The notes: generated by a model not told the origin, from the letters alone. A DNA stretch of 64,000 bases from Gammaproteobacteria bacterium (GCA_021772985.1 JAJFKX010000008.1:186001-250000); one strand, 5' to 3'. Numbered from the stretch's first letter, positions 34,312 through 44,492 are shown. Numbers and translations are program-made.

Positions 34312-34508
34312 GTACTCTATTATTCTAACAATGACAGGTGCAGCGTTGTTGTGCTGTTTCACAACAGCAGCGCCCTTCGGGTGGATTTGTCAGCACTCAT
34401 GGACTGCGTTGTGATGCTTGGTAAGGGCTTACCATTACCGGCGAATCGCGCCTTGCCATGAGCACTGACAAACCCACTGCATCAGCCAGTATTAGAATAA
34501 TAGAGTAC
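34312..34508. mobile_element. MITE-like element with 17-bp terminal inverted repeats
   Basis: GTACTCTATTATTCTAA at 34312-34328 is exactly inverted at 34492-34508. Inside, GTGGATTTGTCAGCACTCAT (34381-34400) is nearly inverted at 34456-34477. The element is about 197 bp, has no coding potential, and lies between divergent genes. TACTT on the left flank and AAGTA on the right extend the similarity with a small gap. No target duplication is obvious. Confidence 0.7.
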
Positions 34509-34545
34509 AAGTAGTTTGTATTGGCAAAAAGATATCGAGGAAATC

Positions 34546-35508
34546 ATGCGATATACAGCATTATGGGTTTTGCTTAGCAGTCTGATAACAGCTGGGCTTG
34601 CTGCAGCACAGGTTGATGATCAACAGCAAGCCAGTTGTGAGGTTAGTGTGCTGGTCCTGGGGGTGGCGCAGGATGGAGGCAAGCCACAGCTTGGCAACTC
34701 CAATGATCCGGCGTGGCAGAATCAGGCATTGCAGCGATTGGCCAGTTCCATCGCGCTGATTGATCAACGCAGTAATCAAACCCAACGCTGGTTGTTCGAT
34801 GCCACCCCGGACCTTAAACAGCAATTACAACGTCTGGATCGATTTGCACCGGTACGCAGGTCAATCGGACTGGATGGAATATTCCTGACCCATGCGCATA
34901 TCGGACATTACACCGGACTGATGCTGCTGGGACATGAGTCAGTTGGTGCCAATGGCATTCCGGTGTATGCGATGCCCAAGATGCAGAACTTTTTGTCCAG
35001 CAATGGGCCATGGGATCAGTTGATTCGTTATCAAAATATTTCGTTGCAAAACCTGCAAGCGGGGCAACCCGTCAGGTTGGCTGGAAGTTTATCGGTAACC
35101 GCCTTTCTGGTGCCGCACCGTCAGGAGTATTCAGAGGTGGTTGGTTTTCAGATTCAGGGGCCTGACCGGTCGCTGGTTTATTTGCCGGATATTGACAGTT
35201 GGGAGCAGTGGGACGATTGGGGTATCCGAATCGAACAACTGATCGCCGCCAACGAGATTGTTTTATTGGATGGCTCTTTTTATGCCAATGGAGAAATTCC
35301 GGGCAGGGATATGAGCGGCTTCCCACATCCATTTGTTACCCATTCGATGCAACGCTTTGCAGGTTTGTCGATTGCTGAAAAAGCCAAAATTCATTTTATT
35401 CATATGAACCATACCAATCCATTACATGATCCCGACAGTGTTGAATTGAAACAGGTGATTGCCCAGGGTTTTGCCGTTAGCAATGAAGGCCAACAGCACT
35501 GTTTATGA
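34546..35508 (+). CDS. PqqB-like metallo-beta-lactamase-fold hydrolase
   Basis: 320 residues from ATG at 34546 (GAGGAAATC upstream). Residues 1-19 are a signal peptide. CEVSVLVLGVAQDGGKPQLG and the THAHIGHYTG motif identify the PqqB branch of the metallo-beta-lactamase fold. The metal motif has Gly where HxHxDH enzymes have Asp. Further ligands are likely in LVPHRQEYSEVVGF, VYLPDIDSW and HMNHTNPL. PqqB works in pyrroloquinoline-quinone synthesis, but no pqqA, C, D or E lies nearby and this copy is exported. It is more likely a stand-alone periplasmic hydrolase. Confidence 0.82.
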   Translation: MRYTALWVLLSSLITAGLAAAQVDDQQQASCEVSVLVLGVAQDGGKPQLGNSNDPAWQNQALQRLASSIALIDQRSNQTQRWLFDATPDLKQQLQRLDRFAPVRRSIGLDGIFLTHAHIGHYTGLMLLGHESVGANGIPVYAMPKMQNFLSSNGPWDQLIRYQNISLQNLQAGQPVRLAGSLSVTAFLVPHRQEYSEVVGFQIQGPDRSLVYLPDIDSWEQWDDWGIRIEQLIAANEIVLLDGSFYANGEIPGRDMSGFPHPFVTHSMQRFAGLSIAEKAKIHFIHMNHTNPLHDPDSVELKQVIAQGFAVSNEGQQHCL

Positions 35509-35623
35509 GCTGATATCAGAATAATCGTTGTTTAAGGTCGGCCTGGCGCTATCGGGACATGATTATGCCAAGTTGCCTAAATGGTTGTATTATCATGGGA
35601 AGTCTCGACAAAACGGAGGCACT

Positions 35624-36052
35624 ATGCGCAGCGTCAGGCAGATTTTGGCAAGTAAGCAACAGCGTATCATCAGCGTACAACCGGAACTGCCGGTATTGGA
35701 GGTGATACGAAAAATGGCAGAACATGCCATCGGATCAGTATTGGTTATGCAAGGTGATGATCTGATTGGCATTGCCACCGAACGGGATTATGCCCGCAAG
35801 GTTATTCTCAAGCAGCGTTCATCCTCGGATACGCCGGTCAGTACCATTATGTCCGCGCCGGTGTTTACCGTAGCTTCCGATCAGCGTGCCAATCACTGTA
35901 TGCAGATCATGACTGATAAGCATATCCGGCATTTGCCGGTGAAAGATGGCAATACCGTGATCGGTGTATTGTCTATCGGTGACCTGCTCAAGGTTGTGAT
36001 TGAAGAACAACAACACGAAATCGAACAGCTGCAGCAGTATATTGCCAGCTGA
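35624..36052 (+). CDS. Two-CBS-domain protein
   Basis: 142 residues from ATG at 35624, with GGAGG upstream. Two CBS motifs fill the protein: residues 12-65 (ISVQPELPVLEVIRKMAEHA, DLIGIATERDYARKVI) and 78-130 (VFTVASDQRANHCMQIMTDK, HLPVKDGNTVIGVLSIGDLL). The C-terminus is a short Gln/Glu-rich helix. Paired CBS domains bind adenine nucleotides and sense energy state. The partner is unknown. It converges with the AsmA gene. Confidence 0.9.
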   Translation: MRSVRQILASKQQRIISVQPELPVLEVIRKMAEHAIGSVLVMQGDDLIGIATERDYARKVILKQRSSSDTPVSTIMSAPVFTVASDQRANHCMQIMTDKHIRHLPVKDGNTVIGVLSIGDLLKVVIEEQQHEIEQLQQYIAS

Positions 36053-36087
36053 TTCAGACTTTTAGTTTGACCTCAATTTGTGTGTGA

Positions 36088-38394
36088 TCAAAGATTACCG
36101 TCTTCTTCGTCGTCGTCGGTCGTTTCAGCATCATCCTGTTTGGGTCGATTAAACAGGCTGTTCAAAAGTGCGCCGCCGATCTGTTCTTCAACACTGGGTT
36201 CGTCCGCTGAGGTTTGTTCAGCCGGGTTTGCTGTCTGTTGGTCAGATGATGAATCGTCAGTGGAATCAGCATTTTCAGTGCTTGCCTGATTTTCCTCCCG
36301 GGTTTTACTGCCAAGTGCGTTACTGAGGACATTGTCCAGCAGGCCTGTAGCAGCACTGTCATCACCACCCAGTTTTTCACCGATACGTTCCAGCAGCTGA
36401 TCTTTTTGTTGTTGCACCCGTTCACCGGCCAGAATTTGCAGTATCGCACGTGGATCGACACTGTAAGCAGGTGCATCCAGTGTGCCGGTGATATGGATAG
36501 GAATTTGTTTGCCGGTCAGTTGTTCCAATCCGGCGCCGCCCTGGCCTTGCAATGATTGCACCAGCGCAGCAGTGATGCGGTAATCGATGGTGTTATTGGG
36601 CAGGTCCAGCATGCCTTCTCCCTGGACCCGCAGCAGTGGTGATAATAATCGCAGATCATTGTTTCTGATAATCCCATTATCGGCCACAAACCGACCTGAG
36701 AGGCTGGCAAAATCAGTTTGACCACCACCTTGTAAAAATTCCTCGCTGGCAGCCGCTCCGGCGGACAGGTTGTTGGCTACGCTGAAACCTTTGCGCAACA
36801 GCTCGGCAACATTAATACCTTTGATAGCGCCATCGCGGATGTCGAAACTGACTTCACCGGTAAGGGTTTCAGTAGGGCGGTTCAGATCAGCATTCAAATT
36901 GGTATCAAGCAATGCCAGTCCGTCCAGGAATTCGGTGCCCAGCATATCCGAAAGCATTGCCTGAGCAACCACCTGATTCAGGTTATCATCAGCTCGCAAT
37001 ACCGGTGAGTCACCAGTGGCATCAATAGCGATACTGCCGTTGAAGCGGCCCTCATAAAAATCAGCAGTTAATGGATCAAACCGCCAGCCATTACGATCAG
37101 CCTGCATTTGTATCGAGATATTACGGGCATTCAGTTTATTAACAGTGATACTGCCGACACTAAAGCTGCCGTTGGCATCAATTGCCCGAAAGGTTTCCAC
37201 TGGAATACCGCCGACGGTGGTATCACTGGTTGTGGTGGTACCGGTTGTCACCACCGGCCGAGGCATATACCGATCCAGGTTAATCTGGTCAATGTTAAGC
37301 GCAAACCGATAGTCAGGACGATCACCCAGGGTGATACTGAAGTCACCCGCTAAAGTGCTATCATCTAAACTGGCTTGCAACTCTGAAATCTGAATACGTT
37401 GAGGGGTTGCGGTCAGTTGCAAGTGACCGGAGAAACGTTGCATCACATCACTATCGGCCAGCGCCGGCAGCTCAGCACCAAATGCAGTTGCAACCGAACC
37501 GGGGTTAAACGGCGCCAGCTCAAATGCACCAATTAACTCGGCGTCACTTAAAACTTTTCGGCCTGTAATGTTACCGGCAAGGTTTAAATCATCAACGGTA
37601 AGTGTCAGCTCAGGCAGGTTCAATACTTCTGTTTGGCTATTAAATTCGCCGTTGAGCGACAGTTTGAGCGAAGGCAAAGGATCAGCAGACTGATCCACGA
37701 TTGTCAGTTGTGTATCTTCCAGATTCAATTGGCCGGTTGCCTGATTGAAAAGGACCTCACCAGCCATAGCCAGCTGATAACGGCTGGCCGTGTTGGGCAT
37801 GGCCAGCAATAATCCGCCATCAATCGAAAATGGTTTTCCGGAACTGATGCCTCGCGCGCTCAAATTAAAATCAGACACTTCAAGCCGCTGCCCGGATTGA
37901 GCATTATCCATGGTCAGCGCTCCATTGCTGATATCAATGGTGGCAATGCTGAGCGAGCGCACACCAGCAGTATCAGCGGTGTCCGGTGCAGATGAATTAC
38001 CCAAATCTGACCAGTTGTTGGTGCCATCAGTATTAACCTTCAGGGTGGCATTCAACCCATCCAGTAGAATTCGGTCTATCTCAATATTCTTACCGATCAA
38101 GGGTAACAATTTTACTGCAGCGCCGGCATTGTTGATGCTGGCAAACTCGCCTGAAAACCCGGGCGGGTTGCCGATAGTGACACGGCCCAGCTCTATACCC
38201 AGCCAGGGGAAAACAGACAGTGATAAATCTCCATCAATGGTAATCTCGCGACCGGCCGATTTACTGGCCTGGGCGGCTATTTGTTCGCGATAGTCATTCG
38301 GGTCAATAAAAAACTTTAATGCCACCACAGTCAATACCAGTAAACCGATGACACCAACGACGAGGTAGATTAGAAATTTGAGTAACTTTTTCAT
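36088..38394 (-). CDS. AsmA-family envelope protein
   Basis: A 768-residue protein. An N-terminal membrane helix (KFLIYLVVGVIGLLVLTVVA) precedes DPNDYREQIAAQASKSAGRE and LSLSVFPWLGIELGRVTIGN, the AsmA signature. The C-terminal AsmA_2 region has DFASLSGRFVADNGIIRNND and NTIDYRITAALVQSLQG. AsmA-like proteins form a periplasmic bridge thought to carry phospholipids towards the outer membrane. The last ~80 residues are acidic, low-complexity and Ser/Asp/Glu-rich. It is a monocistronic gene. Confidence 0.92.
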   Translation of the reverse strand: MKKLLKFLIYLVVGVIGLLVLTVVALKFFIDPNDYREQIAAQASKSAGREITIDGDLSLSVFPWLGIELGRVTIGNPPGFSGEFASINNAGAAVKLLPLIGKNIEIDRILLDGLNATLKVNTDGTNNWSDLGNSSAPDTADTAGVRSLSIATIDISNGALTMDNAQSGQRLEVSDFNLSARGISSGKPFSIDGGLLLAMPNTASRYQLAMAGEVLFNQATGQLNLEDTQLTIVDQSADPLPSLKLSLNGEFNSQTEVLNLPELTLTVDDLNLAGNITGRKVLSDAELIGAFELAPFNPGSVATAFGAELPALADSDVMQRFSGHLQLTATPQRIQISELQASLDDSTLAGDFSITLGDRPDYRFALNIDQINLDRYMPRPVVTTGTTTTSDTTVGGIPVETFRAIDANGSFSVGSITVNKLNARNISIQMQADRNGWRFDPLTADFYEGRFNGSIAIDATGDSPVLRADDNLNQVVAQAMLSDMLGTEFLDGLALLDTNLNADLNRPTETLTGEVSFDIRDGAIKGINVAELLRKGFSVANNLSAGAAASEEFLQGGGQTDFASLSGRFVADNGIIRNNDLRLLSPLLRVQGEGMLDLPNNTIDYRITAALVQSLQGQGGAGLEQLTGKQIPIHITGTLDAPAYSVDPRAILQILAGERVQQQKDQLLERIGEKLGGDDSAATGLLDNVLSNALGSKTREENQASTENADSTDDSSSDQQTANPAEQTSADEPSVEEQIGGALLNSLFNRPKQDDAETTDDDEEDGNL

Positions 38395-38628
38395 GCACTG
38401 TGGAGGTCTGGGGAAACAGCATTAGTATCGCAGAATAATCGCTAGTGAAGGGTTAAAAATGGTTAAACCTGAGAAAACCCAAAAACAACGGCAGTTACCA
38501 ACAGTGCTTATGTTCGGCTAGAGGTCCTCAAACCGTAATGGCTTGGGAAGCAGACAATCAAAATCAAAATTGAGAAGTCTGTCAGTATGGTTTATGCAAA
38601 ACCTGTAAAAGTGTAAAAATCAGCTTGC

Positions 38629-40047
38629 TCAACTGTTCTGATCGGCAGGCTGACGCATAATCTGTTTTCGAATAGCGGCCAATTCAGCCTGGTTATTCAA
38701 ACGTACCCGGCCCGAGCGTTGCCTAACACCCAGGTCGGTCAAGACTTGTTCAACCGCAGGGAATTCGCTGGAACGGGTATGCTGTTGATATACCCGCATA
38801 AAAATATCTGTACCGGTTATGGCATCCATTCGGCGCATCATGTCGCGCGCGCGCCAGACCTTACTGACATCCATACAGCAATCAGCAATGCCGGCTAACG
38901 CAGTGTCCAGTGTATGTTGGCCATCAGTACGTTTGCGCAATTCCACATCTGCGAGAAATAACATCGCAGCACCACTCCAGTAGACTCGTTTATAAGAGCC
39001 ATTACGGCTCATGCCACTGGCCTCTTCGGCCAGCGTTCGGTTGGAAGTGACATCACGACGACCACGCTCAAAGCCGGCCAGCAATTTATCCCAGGCTTCA
39101 CGCTCACTCAGACGGCCGTCGCGGGCACGCATAATATTTTGATAATAGGAGGCCAGACCTTCAGATAGCCAGGCATCCTGTCGATTGATATACGGCAGTA
39201 ATAAATGACTGAACTCATGGGTTGGTACCCAGTCATCACTGTATTCGCTTAAGCGCCGTTTAGGGTCGATAAAAAACTGCAGCCCAATCCCTCCGCCACG
39301 TAAAACGCGACCAAACGGGATCGCATTATTCTGGCTTCCGACCGGCATGACCAATACCTGTGGATGTGTTTGGGGCAAATTTCCGTGGGCGTTTAGTACA
39401 GCCTGTGCAGATTCTTGTACCCACTTACGGGTGGTGGACATGTTGGGCGCCGGGCTTGCAGGCAGCACTGCCAGTCTTAAATAGGTATCGTCAATGGGCA
39501 GGGTCTGGATTTTGAAATAACCAAAGGCCACATTGGAATTCCAGTGCGGATTGGTCACACTCAACCGAAACCATTGTTGTTGATTGTCGCTGACATTATC
39601 CACCAGCGGCCAGGGGTGTGACACTGAGACCCCGCTGGGTACAACAAAACGGGCAATGGCGTTGCTGCCTTCAGGTGGGGCCAACAGCCAGTGCTTGGGG
39701 TCGGTCAGGGTGTATTTTTTAGAGGTATAACCCCAGCGTTCACCACTATCCGACAGGCCGGCCTGATAATTCAGACAACCTTGTCGTTGTTGGCGGCCGA
39801 CTGCAACAGGTCCCCAGTTTTTGAGCTTGGGTAACGCCAGATTATCCCACTTTAACTGTTTAACAGCAGCACGTGCCTTGCTGTTGATATACAACTCTCG
39901 TGGGTGTGGATCATCCGGATCGCCTGAAAAGCAGGCAGTGACATCAACCGATTTTAAGTCATCAGCGATTTTGATTGTGTACTCAATGGCAGCGGATGCA
40001 GATTGAACCACAGCATAAGTAATCAGCAGACAACAGATATAACGCAT
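38629..40047 (-). CDS. Exported gluzincin-type metallopeptidase (M1/M61-like)
   Basis: 472 residues from ATG at 40047, giving a good signal peptide (MRYICCLLITYAVVQSASA); an ATG at 40071 is possible. The zinc site is His277-Glu278-x-x-His281 in WVPTHEFSHLLLPYI, with Glu296 in DAWLSEGLASYY fifteen residues later, the HExxH...E spacing of gluzincins. The N-terminal half is beta-rich. Proteins like this resemble M61 glycyl aminopeptidases but lack an obvious PDZ domain. It precedes the sulfotransferase-like gene's end by about 100 bp on the same strand. Confidence 0.82.
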   Translation of the reverse strand: MRYICCLLITYAVVQSASAAIEYTIKIADDLKSVDVTACFSGDPDDPHPRELYINSKARAAVKQLKWDNLALPKLKNWGPVAVGRQQRQGCLNYQAGLSDSGERWGYTSKKYTLTDPKHWLLAPPEGSNAIARFVVPSGVSVSHPWPLVDNVSDNQQQWFRLSVTNPHWNSNVAFGYFKIQTLPIDDTYLRLAVLPASPAPNMSTTRKWVQESAQAVLNAHGNLPQTHPQVLVMPVGSQNNAIPFGRVLRGGGIGLQFFIDPKRRLSEYSDDWVPTHEFSHLLLPYINRQDAWLSEGLASYYQNIMRARDGRLSEREAWDKLLAGFERGRRDVTSNRTLAEEASGMSRNGSYKRVYWSGAAMLFLADVELRKRTDGQHTLDTALAGIADCCMDVSKVWRARDMMRRMDAITGTDIFMRVYQQHTRSSEFPAVEQVLTDLGVRQRSGRVRLNNQAELAAIRKQIMRQPADQNS

Positions 40048-40145
40048 AACGGTAACTACCATAACATCCAACTGACCATTTCGATGGTGGATGCCTGCGC
40101 TGGTTCAATGAATGAGATGAACGCACTAGCTGACGCGGGCAAACG

Positions 40146-41189
40146 CTATAACCACTCCATCAATGCAGGGTAATCACGGGAACATTGGTGTAACAAAGTT
40201 TGCACCCATTCGTGGGTTATCTTGATTTGAGCTGCATGCTGTTGTCTGGATTGCTGCAGACTACGTTGGCGATGCTGGGGTGAATAAGGCTGTTCCGGTG
40301 CTTTGGAATAACGTTTGAGCCATTGGTCGAGGGTCGATGAGGTGACTGGTTGGCTACCAAGCTTGTTGGTAATTTCGGCCGTCTGTTCAAGCGGATTATC
40401 CAGCCAGGTTTCAAAATCCATTAACAGGATTTGCGACGGAAAACGCTCGGCAGCATCCAGAAAAGCCAGCATGTGAGTTAACCAGGTAACCGCTATTTTT
40501 TTAGGTCGGTCAAGATCAGGGATACGGATTGGCAGATCTGGAATACGTTCCAGCAAATCCTGCATATGCGCCTGAATCAAGCCATCAATGTCGAGCATGT
40601 GCTGATCACTGCGCAGCATGGTGGCCAGGTATACCGGCAATTTGACGCTCAACAGCAATAGCCGTTGTTGTCCAGGCAATGTCAGCACCGACTTGATCAG
40701 ATTATTGCAGTGGCTGGTAGCCTTCAGTACTACCTGATTTTGTTGGGGTTCTGCCGGTCGCCCGAGGTAAGTTATGCAGGTGGTAAACCATTGTTGCCAC
40801 TGGTCATTGTTAATACGATGCCAGCGCAGATCGGTCTGCCGCTTTAAATCTGCCAGGGTGCGCAATACCTGTGGTTCCCGCAGAGCGTTGGTTTGTGGGT
40901 TATCGCCTAGAATTTGGGCCAGCAAAGTTGAACCGCAGTGCCCGGCATGAAAAATCCATTGGCAATCAGGCACCTGGGAAGTTTGTTCAGCCAGTGAAGT
41001 AAGCGGTGTTCCCAGCCTTTTGAAATCACCAGCGAGTAAACGCTGGTCCATAAATGGCAACTGTCTGCGCTGCTGTGAGGGAATATGCAACCATTGACTC
41101 TGTGATCTGAGCAGGTTGATATCAAACAATAACCAATCAGGATTGGTCAAAGGGTTATCGCTTGCTGTTATTGATCTCACTGTAACCAT
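40146..41189 (-). CDS. Sulfotransferase-family protein
   Basis: A 347-residue protein. WIFHAGHCGSTLLAQILGDN forms the 5'-PSB loop that binds the phosphosulfate donor, with ALREPQVLRTLADL following, as in bacterial Stf0/sulfotransferase-like proteins. VVLKATSHCNNLI matches the 3'-phosphate-binding region. The acceptor is unknown; it could be a carbohydrate, lipid or peptide. It lies upstream of the gluzincin peptidase gene on the same strand, which may form a loose unit. Confidence 0.78.
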   Translation of the reverse strand: MVTVRSITASDNPLTNPDWLLFDINLLRSQSQWLHIPSQQRRQLPFMDQRLLAGDFKRLGTPLTSLAEQTSQVPDCQWIFHAGHCGSTLLAQILGDNPQTNALREPQVLRTLADLKRQTDLRWHRINNDQWQQWFTTCITYLGRPAEPQQNQVVLKATSHCNNLIKSVLTLPGQQRLLLLSVKLPVYLATMLRSDQHMLDIDGLIQAHMQDLLERIPDLPIRIPDLDRPKKIAVTWLTHMLAFLDAAERFPSQILLMDFETWLDNPLEQTAEITNKLGSQPVTSSTLDQWLKRYSKAPEQPYSPQHRQRSLQQSRQQHAAQIKITHEWVQTLLHQCSRDYPALMEWL

Positions 41190-41431
41190 CGGTCATTAAA
41201 CTCTTTATCCACGCAATAAATGCGGCTTATTTATTCATTTCTCAGGTCAGCGTAACTGATCCATTAATGCGGTTACACTGCCAAAAGTTGGGTTGCAAAA
41301 ACTATTTTTATCAGGGCCTGCACACAGCTAGCGCATGATCAGGCTCTAACTACTGAGATGCCGGAATGATGGAAAAAGTTGCGTATCTACGATGAACGGT
41401 GTAATCGGTAAGATTAATCCAGGTGGTACAG

Positions 41432-43072
41432 TCAGCGGGTTGTCAAAAAAGCAACTACAGCGCCCAGCCAGGATGCCAGACTGAGGATGGGTAAGTCGAA
41501 AATATCTGGTCCAACGGGGTGCACCAGCAATACGGTTCCGCAGATCAACAGGCTGCCTGCCAATACTCCACCAGTAATACTGCGGCGCAGTTGACGCAGG
41601 TTTTCCGGCAGTTGCTCGAGCGCCGGGTGCTGCAGCTGTGTAGTAAGTTCTCCAGCAGCAGCTTTTTTAAGTGTGCGATGAATCAGTTCCGGCATATCGG
41701 GCGTGCGTTCCAGCAGCAACGGCAGGCGTTTGCGAATGGCTTTGAAGGTTGCAACCGGGCTGCGTTTGCTACGAACGATGCTTTCCAGTTCTGGTTTAGC
41801 AACGGCCCAAAGATCCAAATCAGGGTATAAATCCCGGCCCAGTCCTTCAATATTCAGCAATGTTTTTTGCAGCATAATCAGCTGAGGCTGAATGGTGAGC
41901 TTGAACCGCCTTGCAGCCTGGAACAGTTTCATCAACATTTCACCAAATGAAATTTCACTCAGTGGACGGGTAAAACTGGATTCACAGACAGTGCGAATAC
42001 TGGCTTCCATTTCATCCAGGCGTGTGTCAGCGGGGACCCAGCCGGCTTCAACGTGCAGTTCGGCGACACGGCGATATTGCTGGCTGAAAATAGCCAGAAA
42101 GTTTTCACCAATATAATATAAATCCTTATTAGATAGCGAAGCGACAATACCGAAGTCCAAAGCGATGACCTGTGGGTCGTCAGGATTGTCTTTTGCTACC
42201 AGAATATTGCCTGGATGCATGTCTGCATGAAACAGGTTATCGCGGAAAACCTGGGTATAGAACAAACGAACGCAGCGTATCGCCAGTCGCTCCAGATTGA
42301 CACCATGTTTGACCAGAGCGGGCTTGTCCTTGATCGGGATACCATAAACGCGCTCCATCACCAACACCCGTTGCTTGCAATAGCTCCAGTACACTTCCGG
42401 AATATATACATCACGTGAGTTTTGGTGGTAACGACGCAGCAGGCTTGCATTGGCAGCTTCACGCTGCATATCCAACTCATCAAAAATATAGGTTTCAAAC
42501 TCCTGCACCACATCCACTGGACGGATACGCCGGCCTTCCGGGTGATAACGTTGTGCCAGTCTGGCCAGCGTTTTCAAAAGAGCAACATCACGGCTGATGC
42601 TCTGCTCAATGGCCGGACGTACAACTTTGACAACAACCGATTTGCCATCTTTGAGTTCGGCTGCATGGACTTGTGCAATTGAGGCTGATGCCAGTGGCTG
42701 TTCTTCAAAATTCAAAAAAACATCGTCAATGTCTTGCTGTAGTTCGGCCTCAATAATTGCTCTGGCTTGAGTGCCTGGAAAGGGTGCTACCGCATCTTGT
42801 AATTTGGCCAGTTCATCAGCAATGTCGGATGGCAGCAAATCCCGTCGAGTAGAAAGGACCTGACCAAATTTAACAAACACCGGCCCCAATTCCTGCAGTG
42901 CCAGGCGCAGGCGCTGTCCACGCGCTAAGGAACGGTTGTCACGGCGTCCGGGTATCAGCCAGATCAGCGGTCTGAACCAGGAAGAAATGTTGACCAGTTG
43001 ATCCAGCCGATAGCGTCTGAGCGTAGTGCTGATGGTCAGCAATCGCCAACCGTGGCGTAGCGGGTTATTCAT
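41432..43072 (-). CDS. ubiB: UbiB, ubiquinone biosynthesis atypical kinase/ATPase
   Basis: A 546-residue protein of the ABC1/ADCK/UbiB family. LGPVFVKFGQVLSTRRDLLP is the KxGQ signature; PLASASIAQVHAAELKDGKS carries the Ala-rich nucleotide loop; VVVKVVRP holds the ATP Lys; HADMHPGNILV and ALDFGIV are the kinase-like catalytic motifs. Two membrane helices close the C-terminus. UbiB helps extract lipid-soluble ubiquinone intermediates. Its ATG overlaps the ubiJ stop (4 bp), as in the usual ubiE-ubiJ-ubiB operon. Confidence 0.97.
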   Translation of the reverse strand: MNNPLRHGWRLLTISTTLRRYRLDQLVNISSWFRPLIWLIPGRRDNRSLARGQRLRLALQELGPVFVKFGQVLSTRRDLLPSDIADELAKLQDAVAPFPGTQARAIIEAELQQDIDDVFLNFEEQPLASASIAQVHAAELKDGKSVVVKVVRPAIEQSISRDVALLKTLARLAQRYHPEGRRIRPVDVVQEFETYIFDELDMQREAANASLLRRYHQNSRDVYIPEVYWSYCKQRVLVMERVYGIPIKDKPALVKHGVNLERLAIRCVRLFYTQVFRDNLFHADMHPGNILVAKDNPDDPQVIALDFGIVASLSNKDLYYIGENFLAIFSQQYRRVAELHVEAGWVPADTRLDEMEASIRTVCESSFTRPLSEISFGEMLMKLFQAARRFKLTIQPQLIMLQKTLLNIEGLGRDLYPDLDLWAVAKPELESIVRSKRSPVATFKAIRKRLPLLLERTPDMPELIHRTLKKAAAGELTTQLQHPALEQLPENLRQLRRSITGGVLAGSLLICGTVLLVHPVGPDIFDLPILSLASWLGAVVAFLTTR

Positions 43073-43665
43073 TTTGCTGCCTGGGTGGCGATCAGTCGAT
43101 CGACCCGCTCGGCGAGATCATCGACGGCATCCAGAAAATGTTGCATTTCTGCATGTGGTATCAGTAGTCGTGACTCCTCCTGCAGATATTCACTGATCAT
43201 TTCGGCGGTATGCAGATAATTGGTTTGCACAGTGCCCAGCAGTTGTTGCAGCCCATTGGCTATTTGATAGCCTAACACCGGACCCAAACGTTGGCTTAAA
43301 CCTTGTTCCCAATCCGGCTTGAAAGCGGCGAAATATTGCTGCCAGCGTTGCGCCAGGCTGGCATCACCGCTGATTTCTATACGCCCGCCAGGATTACCGT
43401 TTGCTGCTTGTAATGCCAGGCTTGCGGGAGTAGCACAAATAACAGTTACAGCCTGTGGTTCCGGCAAACTGGTGACCGAAACATCAGTATTGTTATCGGC
43501 TGCAAATTCCAGGCTGAAACCCAGACCCTGCAACTTAACGGCAAATGGTTCAGCTGGGATGCGAGGTAATTTGCCGGTGTGCAACTGCCGGGCGCGACCA
43601 AGGGTGGACTGAATCAGCCTGGCTGCCAGACGTGGTATAGGGGTTACAAAGCTGCGGCTGGTCAT
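43069..43665 (-). CDS. ubiJ: UbiJ, ubiquinone biosynthesis accessory factor (SCP2 domain)
   Basis: A 198-residue protein. The SCP2-like lipid-binding domain spans about 30-115, with GRIEISGDASLAQRWQQYF typical of UbiJ. The C-terminal helical part (YLQEESRLLIPHAEMQHFLD and DDLAERVDRLIA) matches the UbiK-interacting region. It holds ubiquinone intermediates in the soluble Ubi complex. Start and stop codons overlap the neighbours, so the operon is translationally coupled. Confidence 0.95.
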   Translation of the reverse strand: MTSRSFVTPIPRLAARLIQSTLGRARQLHTGKLPRIPAEPFAVKLQGLGFSLEFAADNNTDVSVTSLPEPQAVTVICATPASLALQAANGNPGGRIEISGDASLAQRWQQYFAAFKPDWEQGLSQRLGPVLGYQIANGLQQLLGTVQTNYLHTAEMISEYLQEESRLLIPHAEMQHFLDAVDDLAERVDRLIATQAAK

Positions 43666-44423
43666 TAAGCAGTAACGCCACGATGAATAGCAACCATGCC
43701 GCCACTGAGATTGCGGTAATCGGCTGCTGCAAAGCCAGCGCCCATAAACATGCTTTTAAGTGCTTCCTGTGGCGGGTGTTTGCGGATGGATTCGGCCAGG
43801 TATTGATAACTGTCGGCATCATCCGCTATTGCAGCGCCCAACTTGGGCAAAACATTAAATGAATACCAGTCGTAAAATTTACGAGGCAATTCATCCCTGA
43901 CTTGAGAGAACTCCAACACCAATGCTTTGCCGCCGGGTTTTAAAACGCGTTGCATTTCCCGTAGTGCAGCAGGTTTATCGGTAACATTGCGTAACCCGAA
44001 AGCAATAGTTACCGCATCAAAATAGCGGTCTGGAAAAGGTAATTGTTCAGCATTAACCTGGGCATATTCAATGCCGCCGACCAGCCCCCGGTTGTGCAGA
44101 CGGTTACGGCCTACACCCAGCATGTCGGCATTGATGTCGGCCAGTATTATTTGCCCACGGCCACGCATACGGCGATGCAGCAGAGTCGCGATATCGCCAG
44201 TGCCGCCGGCAAGATCCAGTACCTTTGCTTCAGGGCGAATACCACTGGTCATTACAAAATGCCGCTTCCATAGGCGATGTACTCCCAGTGACATCATGTC
44301 ATTCATCACATCATAGCGTTGTGCAACGGAGCTGAATACCTGGTCAACCATGAGTCGCTTTTGGGTGACAGGCACATCTTTAAATCCAAAATGTGTTGTT
44401 GCTTGTTGTTTAGGTGCGGTCAT
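43665..44423 (-). CDS. ubiE: UbiE, 2-octaprenyl-6-methoxy-1,4-benzoquinone/demethylmenaquinone C-methyltransferase
   Basis: 252 residues from ATG at 44423 ([20 protein letters not shown]), which matches the usual UbiE length of about 251; a longer frame reaches 44492. The SAM-binding motif is [15 protein letters not shown], and UbiE signatures [18 protein letters not shown] and [17 protein letters not shown] are intact. It carries out the C-methylation of ubiquinone precursors and is first in the ubiE-ubiJ-ubiB operon. Confidence 0.97.
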   Translation of the reverse strand: MTAPKQQATTHFGFKDVPVTQKRLMVDQVFSSVAQRYDVMNDMMSLGVHRLWKRHFVMTSGIRPEAKVLDLAGGTGDIATLLHRRMRGRGQIILADINADMLGVGRNRLHNRGLVGGIEYAQVNAEQLPFPDRYFDAVTIAFGLRNVTDKPAALREMQRVLKPGGKALVLEFSQVRDELPRKFYDWYSFNVLPKLGAAIADDADSYQYLAESIRKHPPQEALKSMFMGAGFAAADYRNLSGGMVAIHRGVTA

Positions 44424-44492
44424 AAATGAATGCAGTGTTGGGGTCACATCAGTTAATGGGTGATATTTTCGCATGCCTGAGAGAAAAAACAT

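Noticed and set aside
34546-35508. pqqB gene-symbol assignment
   Set aside because: The protein is exported, has an altered metal motif and has no pqq neighbours.
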